Positions 1 to 7,889 of a stretch of 40,714 nucleotides of DNA are shown here, in pieces. Origin of the DNA: Selenomonadaceae bacterium (GTDB lineage: Bacteria; Bacillota; Negativicutes; Selenomonadales; Selenomonadaceae); assembly GCA_022786545.1 (NCBI GenBank), contig JALFXV010000083.1, positions 1 to 40,714 on the forward strand, in the 5' to 3' direction. The notes beneath the pieces were generated by a model, which saw only the letters and a list, made by a program, of their open reading frames with translations, was not told where the DNA came from and did no database searches. The first letter of the stretch is position 1. Each line of letters begins with the position of its first letter. The position numbers and the translations under genes are program-made.

Positions 1-219
1 GTGCTTAGTGATTCGCAAGCCGTAAGGCGCAGCGAGAACTTAGCACCGCTAGGTACAACTAGGAGCGCGAGCGTGTTTTCTATGGGTACTGCCGCTACCT
101 GTCCCCTTTAAATGTCTGAACAGAGTCCACGAACTACCAAATTATTTCAATCAGTATATGCTCGTAGTTACAAATAAGCACTACGACAAACTGAAATCTC
201 TTTTTACAAACTGAAATCT
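1..219. repeat. Palindromic interspersed repeat, copy A (cut by window edge)
   Basis: The window starts inside a copy of a repeat seen again near 19270-19525 and 39465-39727. Shared parts are the arm at about 50-110 (AGGAGCGCGAGCGTG, GGGTACTGCCGCTACCTGTC), the end motif GTCTGAACAGAGTCC (about 113-127), and a tail ending in ACAAACTGAAATCT. That last motif occurs twice here, at 186-199 and 206-219. The centre (1-46) differs in sequence from the other copies but keeps the layout GTGC-stem, AGCCGTAAGGCG, stem-GCAC. It lies directly after the stop codon of the minus-strand hybrid kinase, so its hairpin may also end that transcript. No protein is supported. Confidence 0.75.
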
Positions 220-227
220 ATTCAATT

Positions 228-1895
228 TTATTTAAGCAACTTCTTAATAACCATGCCCAGATGCTTGAAGTTCAGCGGCTTGGACACATGCTCATTCATG
301 CCGGCCTCCTTTGCCGCCCGCACATCCTCCGCAAAGGCATCCGCCGTCATGGCCACAATCGGCACAGTCTTGCAATAAGGCAGCCCCATAGCCCTGATGG
401 CGCAGGTAGCCTCATACCCGTTCATCCGCGGCATCCTCACATCCATGAAGATAATATCATAATAACCGTCCTCATGCTGGGAAACCTGCTGCACAGCCTC
501 CTTGCCGTCAACGGCTTCCTCCACAGCCAGCCCCGTAGTCTCCAGAATTTCCACGGCAATCTCCCGGTTCAGGTCATTATCCTCCACCAGCAGGGCACGC
601 CGCCCGGAAAAATCAAGGCTCTCAATCCCAGCCAGGGACTCGCCGCCCCCTGCCGCCTCAAAGCCCGTGCCATCATCCTCGGCACCCTTTTCCTGCAGCT
701 TCAGATGCACAGCCACCGTGAAGCGGGTCCCCTCCCCCAGGCGGCTCTCCACCTGGATATCCCCGTCCATCATCTGCACGAGGCTGTGGGTAATGGCCAT
801 GCCCAGGCCTGTCCCTTGAATCTTGCCCACCCTCTCATCCTCCGCCCGGCTGAAGGGCTCAAAAATCCTCTTGACATACTCCTCGCTCATGCCCATGCCA
901 TTATCCTCGAACAGGAACTCATAGCAGCCGCAGCCTTCCCTGTCGCAGGGCCTCTCAGCCGCGGCCAGGGTCAGCACGCCCCCGTCCGGCGTATACTTCA
1001 CGCTGTTGCCCATCAGGTTGGTAAACACCTGCTGAAGGCGCAGGCTGTCGCCTATTACATGCCTGTGCGCCATTTCCTCCACCTGCAGCTTCAGGGTATG
1101 GTGATGGGACTCAATCTGGGGCATCATCATGGACACAAGGCTGTCCACCAGTTCCGCCAGATTAAAAGGCTCCTCCTTCAGTTCCACCTTGCCGGACTCA
1201 ATCTTGCTCATATCCAGCACCTCATTGATGAGATTCAAAAGGTGCTTGCTGGCCATGCTGATTTTCTTCAGGCTGTCCAGCACCCGCTCCCTGTCATCCA
1301 CATGGCTGGCGGCGATAGCCGTCATGCCGATAATGCCGTTCATGGGGGTGCGGATATCATGGGACATGTTGGACAGGAACACCGTCTTGGCCCTGTTGGC
1401 CCGGCGGGCTTCCTCCACGGCTTCTTCAATCCTCTGCTGCTGGGCAATCTCCAGCTTCTTTTCCTCGTTAATGTCCTTAAAAGCTACCGCAAACTCATTT
1501 TCCTCAGAATCAGGCTGCACCAGCAGGCACTGCTGATATCTTATCCTGCCGTTCCGCAGCACCCGATAGTTGATGTAGTGCATCTGCTTGCGGAAAAAAA
1601 TCCTCTTCACCTGCCGGATGGAGCAGATATCATCAAAAAGGCACTTGTCCTCATCCAGCACATCCTTGGCCACATACCTTCTGATATGGTCCTCATAATC
1701 ACTTTCAATATTCACATCGTCATAAAACTCGTTCATGGACTTGCTCATGCGATAGCAGGTGCATAGCCCTGTATCCATGCTGACGCCGTACACCGTCTCA
1801 TAAGGCATGGTCAGGGCCCGGATAAGCTTCCTCTGCTTGTCCACGCTGCCCCTGTCCAGCTCGTTAAACGCTTCCAGATTGTCAAAATCCCCCAT
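228..1895 (-). CDS. Hybrid sensor histidine kinase with C-terminal receiver
   Basis: Cytoplasmic hybrid kinase of about 555 residues. From the N-terminus it has a PAS-like region (about 25-145), a short coiled coil, a HisKA dimerisation domain with phospho-acceptor His179 in NMSHDIRTPMNG, and an HATPase domain with N-box Asn297, DNGMGM (about 331) and GTGLGM (about 361). The C-terminal receiver has Asp485 in FMDVRMP. No transmembrane segment and no Hpt domain is visible, so a separate phosphotransfer partner would be needed. The ATG at 1895 was chosen because AGGAAGGGAAG lies just upstream. An in-frame start at 1955 lacks a ribosome site and adds a non-conserved-looking leader. It is the last gene of the signalling operon, 69 bases after the LytTR regulator. 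The ligand is unknown. Confidence 0.88.
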   Translation of the reverse strand: MGDFDNLEAFNELDRGSVDKQRKLIRALTMPYETVYGVSMDTGLCTCYRMSKSMNEFYDDVNIESDYEDHIRRYVAKDVLDEDKCLFDDICSIRQVKRIFFRKQMHYINYRVLRNGRIRYQQCLLVQPDSEENEFAVAFKDINEEKKLEIAQQQRIEEAVEEARRANRAKTVFLSNMSHDIRTPMNGIIGMTAIAASHVDDRERVLDSLKKISMASKHLLNLINEVLDMSKIESGKVELKEEPFNLAELVDSLVSMMMPQIESHHHTLKLQVEEMAHRHVIGDSLRLQQVFTNLMGNSVKYTPDGGVLTLAAAERPCDREGCGCYEFLFEDNGMGMSEEYVKRIFEPFSRAEDERVGKIQGTGLGMAITHSLVQMMDGDIQVESRLGEGTRFTVAVHLKLQEKGAEDDGTGFEAAGGGESLAGIESLDFSGRRALLVEDNDLNREIAVEILETTGLAVEEAVDGKEAVQQVSQHEDGYYDIIFMDVRMPRMNGYEATCAIRAMGLPYCKTVPIVAMTADAFAEDVRAAKEAGMNEHVSKPLNFKHLGMVIKKLLK

Positions 1896-1964
1896 CGTGC
1901 TTCCCTTCCTGCCGGCAATCCCCTGACCGGCATCTACAGACCATAGTTCTAGCAACCAATCCCG

Positions 1965-4005
1965 TCAGAGATGGCGGAACATCCACTCCAGATAAACATC
2001 CCGCACCTGCTTGCTCTCCCGGCTGCGCATGGCTGCCCGCAATCCGCCCCTGATGCAGAAGACGTTGCCCTCCAGCTTTTCGACATAATTCATGTTTACA
2101 ATTGTACTACGATTTACTTTAAAAAAGCAATCCCACTGCAAAAGCTCATCAAAAACATACAGGGGGCAATACTCCTTAATCACGCCGCTGACAGTATGCA
2201 GGTAGCAGACCTTATTGTCCACCTCCACCATGATTACCTTCTGCACATTCAAGGTCAGATACCGCCTGCCGGTATCCACCGTCAGGCACGGCTCCGCCTC
2301 CGGCAGCTGCAGCCTGTCCAGTGCCTGCTCCACCGCCGCCCTGGTGACAGGCTTCAGGAGGTAATAATCAGCCCCGGCCCTGTAGCTTTCCGACGCAAAG
2401 CCGTTGCTGAAGGACACGAAAACCAGCTTGAACTCATGCTTCTCCTGTCTGAGCCTGGCAGCCAGCTCTGTGCCCATGCTGCCCTGCTCCAGATATATAT
2501 CCAGAAAGACCACATCCGGCTCCTGCCGCAGAAGATGCCCCCAGAGCTCGTCAGCCGAAACAGCGGTACAGATTTCTGCCTGAATGTTCCTGTCCCGCAA
2601 AACCTCCGCCAGAATATCATGGAGCCTGTCCAGCTCCGCCCTTTCATCATCATACAGCAAAATCCTCATGCCCAGCCCCCTCTCATTCCTCAGTACCAGC
2701 TTGGCCGAAAAAACGCCGCCCTTCTTCACCAGCCGCATGTAGCCGTGATACTTGTCCACAATCCTGCCCACATTCCTCAGCCCCGTGCCCAGCTGCTCAA
2801 AATCCCCCTCCGAAGCCCTGTACTCAGAGCCGGCCTCCTCCGGCTGGCAGGGATTTTCCACCAGCAGCAGAATCATCTCCCCCCTGGAAACCAGCTTCAT
2901 CACCGCCGTCCCGCCATTGTCAGGCAGCAGCCTTTCCATAGCGTGAAAGGCGTTTTCCAGCAGGTTGCCCAGCACAATCGCCATATCTATATCCCGGACA
3001 AAAATCTCCTCCAGCCTGATATCGCACAAAAGGTTCAGCCCCTCCTCCTTGAAGCGCTGCTGCCAGTGCCAGGTGATGCCGTCAATCAGCTGGTTGCCGC
3101 ACATGACCAGGGGCGCCGTCACCCGTTCCAGCTCCCCCAGGCAGCCTGCCAGGTACTCCTTCATCTCGGCGTATGCCCCCTGCTCCAGATAGTTCACCAG
3201 GGCAAGGCCGTGATGGCGCATATCGTGGTGCAGCCGCTGGGTCTTCTCGCAGTTGTGGAGCAGCATGTCAAAAAACTCCTGCTCCGAGTGATAAATCGCA
3301 TCCAGCACCGCCAGCTCGTTGCTGAGCCGCTGCTTTTCCCGCACCTCGTCCAGCAGCTTGAAGCTGAAGTAAATCACATAAAAAACCACCGCAAAAATCA
3401 GTACCCTGCCCACCAGGATATTCCAGGACCTGGGCTGGGCAAAATCCCTCAGGCAGATGGAAGCAAAAAACAGCACGCTCATGGCCAGCAAAAAATGCCG
3501 CCTGTCCCAGGGAGTCACTACCCCCTCCTCCCAGATGCACCTCTTGATGCGGCGCAGCACCAGCAGAGAGGGATACAGGGCAGCCCCGTAGCCTGCCAGC
3601 ATCACCAGCAGGTTCACCAGATGGGCAGAAAAGCCACCCTCCAGCCTGTCATAGGCCATGAGGCCGGCACTCTGCACCAGGGATACGGTGGGCGATACCA
3701 GCAGCACGCACATCAGAAGCCTGTCCCACGCCACATCCCCTGCCAGCTTGTAGTAGGCAATATTCACTGCAGCGGTCAGGTAGAGGCACAGGGCAAAATC
3801 CACATATCCCGCCGCCATATCGATCACTGCCGCCTGCAGCAGCTGCAAGGCCGCCAAGCCCCCCCAGAAATACAGGCAGGGACAGGCGCAGCCTGTCCCT
3901 GAAAGCATCCAGATACAATGTACAAAACAAAACCGGCCGCAACAGCATATACAGGAGGAAAAAACTGTCCAGCTCCATATCGATTTCCGTGCCAAGATAT
4001 GCCAT
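1965..4005 (-). CDS. GHKL sensor kinase joined to LytTR response regulator (frameshifted near N-terminus)
   Basis: The upstream part is an AgrC-like sensor: several membrane helices, an H-box around LHHDMRHHG, and a GHKL ATPase with N-box NLLENAF. It then runs in frame into an AgrA-like regulator beginning MRILLYDDE at 2669, with receiver Asp57 in VVFLDIYL and a C-terminal LytTR DNA-binding domain. Two G-runs disturb the reading frame. The best start (ATG 4005, AGGTGG upstream, 11 bases after the previous stop) is in a different frame and meets the main frame only if the G7 run at 3859-3865 loses one G. As written, the open frame instead starts at a GTG at 4013 with an implausible Cys/Trp-rich N-terminus. 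At the kinase-regulator junction, a G4 instead of G5 at 2676-2680 would give a classic ATGA stop/start overlap. So the gene is either a phase-variable or fused protein, or two ordinary genes with homopolymer errors. Confidence 0.75.
3859..3865 (-). other. G7 homopolymer tract at the frameshift of the GHKL kinase
   Basis: Seven consecutive C on the plus strand (G7 on the coding strand). Upstream, the frame starting at 4005 gives a convincing membrane N-terminus (MAYLGTEIDMELDSFFLLYM). Downstream, the frame that continues through kinase and regulator is offset by one. A six-G tract would join PVFLGG directly to LAALQLLQAAVIDM. It may be a slippage (phase-variation) site or a base-call error. 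Confidence 0.6.
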
Positions 4006-4016
4006 ACAACCACCTG

Positions 4017-6380
4017 CTACATTCTTTCCTTCTCCATAAATTCCACAAAATCCTCCGCCGGTATCGGCTTGCAGAAATAATAGCCCTGGATATAATCGCA
4101 CTGGAACCTGCGCAGGAGCTCCACCTGATACTTCTGCTCGATGCCCTCCGCCACCACCACGCGGCCAGTTTCATGGGCCACCTGGATAATATGGCGCACC
4201 AGGCTGGTATCGCTGTCGGACATATCCTCCTGCCAGCCGTCAAAGAGCCCCTTGTCCAGCTTCAGGCAGTCAATGGGCATGCCGTACAGCAGCCCCAGGG
4301 AGGAATAGCCGCTGCCAAAATCGTCCATAGCAATCCTGAAGCCGCTGGACTTGATGGCATGCAGGAAGGTAATCAGCGTATCCTCGTCCACAGAGGCATC
4401 GTTTTCCAGCACCTCCAGCTCAATCAGTTCCTTGTCAATGCCGTACTTGGCCATCGTCCGCTCTATGTCCTCCACAAAGCGCCGCCCCTGGGCGATGTTG
4501 CGCCGGGAAATGTTGACGGACACAGGCACCAGCTGGCGCCCCTCCTGACGCCATGCCGCCAGCTGGCGGCACACCAGCTCAAACACATGCCTGTCCAGGG
4601 TTTCCAGATTGCCGTCCCGTTCAAAGAGGGGCAGGAAAATATACGGCGGCAAAAAGCCATGCTCCGGGCTGATCCAGCGCACCAGCGCCTCCGCCCCGCT
4701 AAGTACCGGGCTCTTGCCCCTGACATCGTACTTGGGCTGGAAGTACACCACAAACTCCCCGTTCTGCATGGCCGCCTGGAAGCCGTCCTCCAGGGATTTC
4801 TCCTGCTTCATCTTCCTGACGACCTTTTCATCAAAGAAGCTGACGGCATTGCAGTTAGGCTGCACTATCTGCTTGCCTGCCAGGCGGGCGTTGCCTGCCA
4901 CATCCATCGGCCAGCTTTCATCCATCTCCGGCGCCCCGCCGCCGTACTCCACCGGCACGTCATTGATATTCAGCTGTCCCTCCACGGCACTGGCGATTTC
5001 CTGCCTGCGCTTATCTTCCTCGCTGGCAAAATCCTCCAGCCGGACGATGTACACCCCTGCCGTCAGGTACAGCCTGCTGCCCTCCTTCCGGGCATAAGCC
5101 TCAGTAATGCCCTCCAGAAGTTCCCGGAGCCTGCTTTCCAGCTCCCTGCGGTCACAGCCCCGCCACACCAGGTAGAACATATCGCTGTTGCTCCTGTAGC
5201 AGTTCTCCCCCTCCCGGCAGCCTGCCTTCAGCCTGTCCGCTACCAGTTTCAGCACCATATTGCCGTACTTGTAGCCCATGAAGTCGTTGATTGCCTTCAT
5301 GCCCCGGATATTCACCACAATCACTGCCAAATCCTTCAGCAAATTCTTCCGCAGCATTTCCAGCAGATCCAGCTTGTACTTTTCCAGATTGCCCAGCTCC
5401 GTCAGGCTGTCCGAATAAGCCAGGTCGTAGATCTTCTCCTGGGATTTCAGCTGCCGCCACTCGGAAAAGCCATAGCCCCCCAAAAGCAGGAGCAGCATTA
5501 TCCCCAGAATCAGCGTCACGGAGTTCAGGATGCCGGTAATCCTTTCCTGTATCACATAGGTGGGAATCACATCCAGCACATACAGATCGCTGACTGAGGA
5601 AAGGGGGCGGCAGGCCAGGTAATACTGGCTGCCATCCGGCATGACAATACGCTCTACGCCATACCGGTTCTGACGGACCTTGGTGTAGAGGCGCACCAGC
5701 TCCGGCGCCGCGTCAGGCTGCTGCCAGCCGACCAGGTAGCTGTCCATATACCTGGCCAGCTCCCACTTTCTGGCCTGCACGAACATCCTTCCCTCGGCAT
5801 CAATAATAAAGCTCTCATCGTTGCCGTCAAAGGCACTGAAATTGAACATAGTCTTCAGGGCATTCACATCCAGGATGCCGTAGACACTGCCCATAATATA
5901 GCCGGACATCTGAATCGGCACGGAAAACACCATAGCATTCAGATTGTCAAAGGCCGTCCTGCTGGTATAGACAACCTTCCTCTCACCCCGCAGGGAGAGC
6001 TTAATGCCCGGAAAATCCTTCAGCTTGATATCAGGCCCGTCCAGGCCGCGGCCATAAATATCCACCGCACCTACCCGGGTAAAATTATTGATCTCAGTCA
6101 GGTAGCGCACCCTCCGGGCTGTGCCGTCCTTGCTCCAGGCCAGATCCCTGGCCACATACTCCATGCTGGAAAAAATACCTGCAATCTTGCCGTCCACATA
6201 CATGCTGTTCTGACGGGTAATATCCAGCAGCTCAGTCTGGACATTGGATACCAGCAGCAGGGAAAGCCTGTCCCGGAACATTAGGATAACGCTCAGGGAA
6301 ACAGAAAACAGCAAAATACCTGCAATAAGTATGCGCTGCAGGGCCAAAAGGCGCCGCCTGCTCTTTTTATTCATTGCCAT
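4017..6380 (-). CDS. Membrane dCache sensor with degenerate GGDEF and intact EAL domain (c-di-GMP phosphodiesterase)
   Basis: About 787 residues: a membrane helix (about 14-35), an extracytoplasmic Cache-like sensor (about 40-283), a second helix (about 284-303), a GGDEF domain (about 315-465) and an EAL domain (about 528-780). The GGDEF signature is replaced by RSNSDMF, so cyclase activity is unlikely. The EAL domain keeps GAEALVRW, SVNISRR, MDDFGSGYSSL, AEGIE and QGYYFCKPIP, so hydrolysis of c-di-GMP is expected. The start overlaps the end of the BMP gene. GGAGGGG precedes both a GTG at 6383 and an ATG at 6380; ATG was taken. It lies between the ligand-binding protein and the GHKL/LytTR gene in one tightly packed operon, which suggests the same or a related signal controls c-di-GMP turnover. 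Confidence 0.92.
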   Translation of the reverse strand: MAMNKKSRRRLLALQRILIAGILLFSVSLSVILMFRDRLSLLLVSNVQTELLDITRQNSMYVDGKIAGIFSSMEYVARDLAWSKDGTARRVRYLTEINNFTRVGAVDIYGRGLDGPDIKLKDFPGIKLSLRGERKVVYTSRTAFDNLNAMVFSVPIQMSGYIMGSVYGILDVNALKTMFNFSAFDGNDESFIIDAEGRMFVQARKWELARYMDSYLVGWQQPDAAPELVRLYTKVRQNRYGVERIVMPDGSQYYLACRPLSSVSDLYVLDVIPTYVIQERITGILNSVTLILGIMLLLLLGGYGFSEWRQLKSQEKIYDLAYSDSLTELGNLEKYKLDLLEMLRKNLLKDLAVIVVNIRGMKAINDFMGYKYGNMVLKLVADRLKAGCREGENCYRSNSDMFYLVWRGCDRRELESRLRELLEGITEAYARKEGSRLYLTAGVYIVRLEDFASEEDKRRQEIASAVEGQLNINDVPVEYGGGAPEMDESWPMDVAGNARLAGKQIVQPNCNAVSFFDEKVVRKMKQEKSLEDGFQAAMQNGEFVVYFQPKYDVRGKSPVLSGAEALVRWISPEHGFLPPYIFLPLFERDGNLETLDRHVFELVCRQLAAWRQEGRQLVPVSVNISRRNIAQGRRFVEDIERTMAKYGIDKELIELEVLENDASVDEDTLITFLHAIKSSGFRIAMDDFGSGYSSLGLLYGMPIDCLKLDKGLFDGWQEDMSDSDTSLVRHIIQVAHETGRVVVAEGIEQKYQVELLRRFQCDYIQGYYFCKPIPAEDFVEFMEKERM

Positions 6381-7500
6381 CACTGATTTTCCCCTCCGTT
6401 CCCTGAACCAGCCAGTTCATATCATGCAGCAGCCCCCTGTCGGACAAGGTTTCCCCCTCCCGTATCCTGCGGATGCCACTCTGGTCGCAGACCGGCCCGT
6501 AAAAAACATCCCAGTCTCCCTCGGCCAGCTGCTGCCGGACAGCCTGCACCACCTGCTTCTGCTCATCATTCAGTACCCCGTCAAATACCGGGGCAATATC
6601 CACCACCTGGTCATCCATGCCCAGATAGTAGGCCCTGCTGTGGAATCGGCCGTCAATGCAGTCCTTGATCAGCTTTACATAAAGCTTTTTCCAGTCCCAC
6701 ACCGCCGCCGTCACCATGCTGCCATTATGCTCCCCTACATTGTCATAATGGTAGCCCACGCTCCTGACGCCCCGCTTGGCGGCCTCAAAAGAAATAACAT
6801 CACTGTTCTGATGATAAGTAATCAAATCAATCGGGAAATCATCCAGCAGCTTATTGGCCACCTGTTTTTCCTTCTCGCTGTCATCCCAGCTGCCTGACCA
6901 GCGCACATGCACCACCGCCTCCGGATTGACGCTGCGCACCCCCAGGGTAAAAGCATTGATGCCCCGTATAACCTCCACGATAGGAATAGCCGCCACATAG
7001 CCCACATGATTGGTCCTGGTACAAAGCCCCGCCACCACGCCGCTGAGATAGCGTGCCTGATACATCCTGCCGAAGTAAGTGGACATATTCTCCATTGTCT
7101 CCACGCCTGAGCCATGAAAGAAATAAATATCGGGATGCCTGGCAGCCAGGGCCTTCATCCCCTCGCCATAGTCAAAGCTGGTGCCGAAAATCTCCCGGCA
7201 GCCTTCCGCAATCAGCTCCTCCCCTGCCTGTTCCACCTGGTCATTAGTGATATAATCCTTGTAGTGGATCTGCACCCCCAGTTCCTGGGTGGCCGCCAGA
7301 AATCCCTCATAATGAGCCTGGTTCCATCCCCTGTCCATAATGCTGCTGTCCAGGATTACCCCCACGTGGTACAGCCTCTTGTCCACATCCACCTTCTCCG
7401 TGTCCAGCACGGAGTCATAATGCACCAGCGCAAAAATACATACACAAGCCACAATGCCGACAATAATGCCAATCTGCTTTTGCAGCCATCCCTTCTCCAT
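6367..7500 (-). CDS. Membrane-anchored BMP-family (PnrA/Med-like) ligand-binding protein
   Basis: A 377-residue protein with one N-terminal hydrophobic segment (about 10-28) and no lipobox, followed by a periplasmic-binding fold of the basic membrane protein family. Recognisable stretches are HVGVILDSSIMDRGWNQ, DYGEGM, PDIYFFHGSG, RYLSGVVAG and GYVAAIPIVEVIRGINAF. Members of this family bind purine nucleosides or related small molecules. The ligand here is not known. No ABC permease or ATPase gene follows; the next genes are signalling proteins, so it is probably a sensor subunit rather than a transport component. AGGGGAGGATG precedes the ATG at good spacing. It is the first gene of the operon and overlaps the next by about 14 bases. 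Confidence 0.85.
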   Translation of the reverse strand: MEKGWLQKQIGIIVGIVACVCIFALVHYDSVLDTEKVDVDKRLYHVGVILDSSIMDRGWNQAHYEGFLAATQELGVQIHYKDYITNDQVEQAGEELIAEGCREIFGTSFDYGEGMKALAARHPDIYFFHGSGVETMENMSTYFGRMYQARYLSGVVAGLCTRTNHVGYVAAIPIVEVIRGINAFTLGVRSVNPEAVVHVRWSGSWDDSEKEKQVANKLLDDFPIDLITYHQNSDVISFEAAKRGVRSVGYHYDNVGEHNGSMVTAAVWDWKKLYVKLIKDCIDGRFHSRAYYLGMDDQVVDIAPVFDGVLNDEQKQVVQAVRQQLAEGDWDVFYGPVCDQSGIRRIREGETLSDRGLLHDMNWLVQGTEGKISDGNE

Positions 7501-7634
7501 AATTCATCCTCCCCTGAAATTATTGCCCTATCTTAAACATCACTGCTGTGGCGGAAAATTTCTTATCGCTTCTTTGAATGTGTTCTTTTCAATAAAAATT
7601 ATGAGCAAATTGCACGATTCTCCTATACTACTCT

Positions 7635-7664
7635 ATTATACAATCTTTTGTGTCCATTTGTCTC
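7635..7664 (-). promoter_or_regulatory. Promoter of the BMP/EAL/LytTR/kinase operon
   Basis: On the minus strand, a perfect TATAAT (plus coordinates 7635-7640) is preceded, 18 bases upstream, by GAGACA (7659-7664), which matches four of six bases of the -35 consensus. The leader to the BMP start would be about 130 bases. Confidence 0.45.
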
Positions 7665-7667
7665 TGT

Positions 7668-7699
7668 AATTCACGAAATATATTGTCAATTCACGAAAT
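7668..7699 (-). promoter_or_regulatory. Direct-repeat operator, candidate LytTR binding site
   Basis: AATTCACGAAAT occurs twice exactly (7668-7679 and 7688-7699), a 20-base period or about two helical turns. The pair ends next to the -35 box of the operon promoter. LytTR regulators of the AgrA/ComE type bind paired direct repeats about 21 bases apart at this position. The operon encodes such a regulator, so autoregulation is inferred. Confidence 0.5.
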
Positions 7700-7780
7700 T
7701 ATGTGCACAATTTGCGGACAAGCTTGATTTTTCCTATAAAATTTGTCAGATTCCTGCCAAATTTCTCTAAAAAATTCCAC

Positions 7781-7829
7781 AAAAATACTCCGCCCGGCCC
7801 GTGGCAAAAACACCACGGGACAGGCGGAG
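7781..7829 (-). terminator. Intrinsic terminator after pgi
   Basis: A two-part stem, CTCCGCC with GGCGGAG and CCCGTGG with CCACGGG, around a small A-rich loop. On the minus strand it is followed by TATTTTTG. It lies about 60 bases after the pgi stop. The AT-rich stretch between it and 7500 holds only the promoter elements of the BMP operon; no gene is seen there. Confidence 0.85.
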
Positions 7830-7889
7830 CATAATGAATAACGAACAATGATGCAAGGGATACAGGGCTTCAGGCCGCAGTTCCCGCTA

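Noticed and set aside
1..219. CRISPR array or tRNA cluster in the repeat regions
   Set aside because: Repeats are long, palindromic and dispersed as single copies, not short units with regular spacers; no cloverleaf was seen.
261..1766. Long plus-strand open frame opposite the hybrid kinase (and similar long ones at 1971-3902, 3918-5597, 7848-9338, 27970-29616)
   Set aside because: Antisense shadows of well-supported genes: no ribosome sites, His/Leu/Gln-rich composition typical of reversed GC-rich codons.
3870..4013. GTG start at 4013 for the GHKL kinase
   Set aside because: The encoded N-terminus is rich in Cys and Trp and unlike a sensor. The frame from 4005 with AGGTGG gives a normal membrane segment up to the G7 tract.
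6367..7500. BMP protein as part of an ABC importer
   Set aside because: No permease or ATPase gene lies in the operon, and the protein has a membrane anchor instead of a lipobox.
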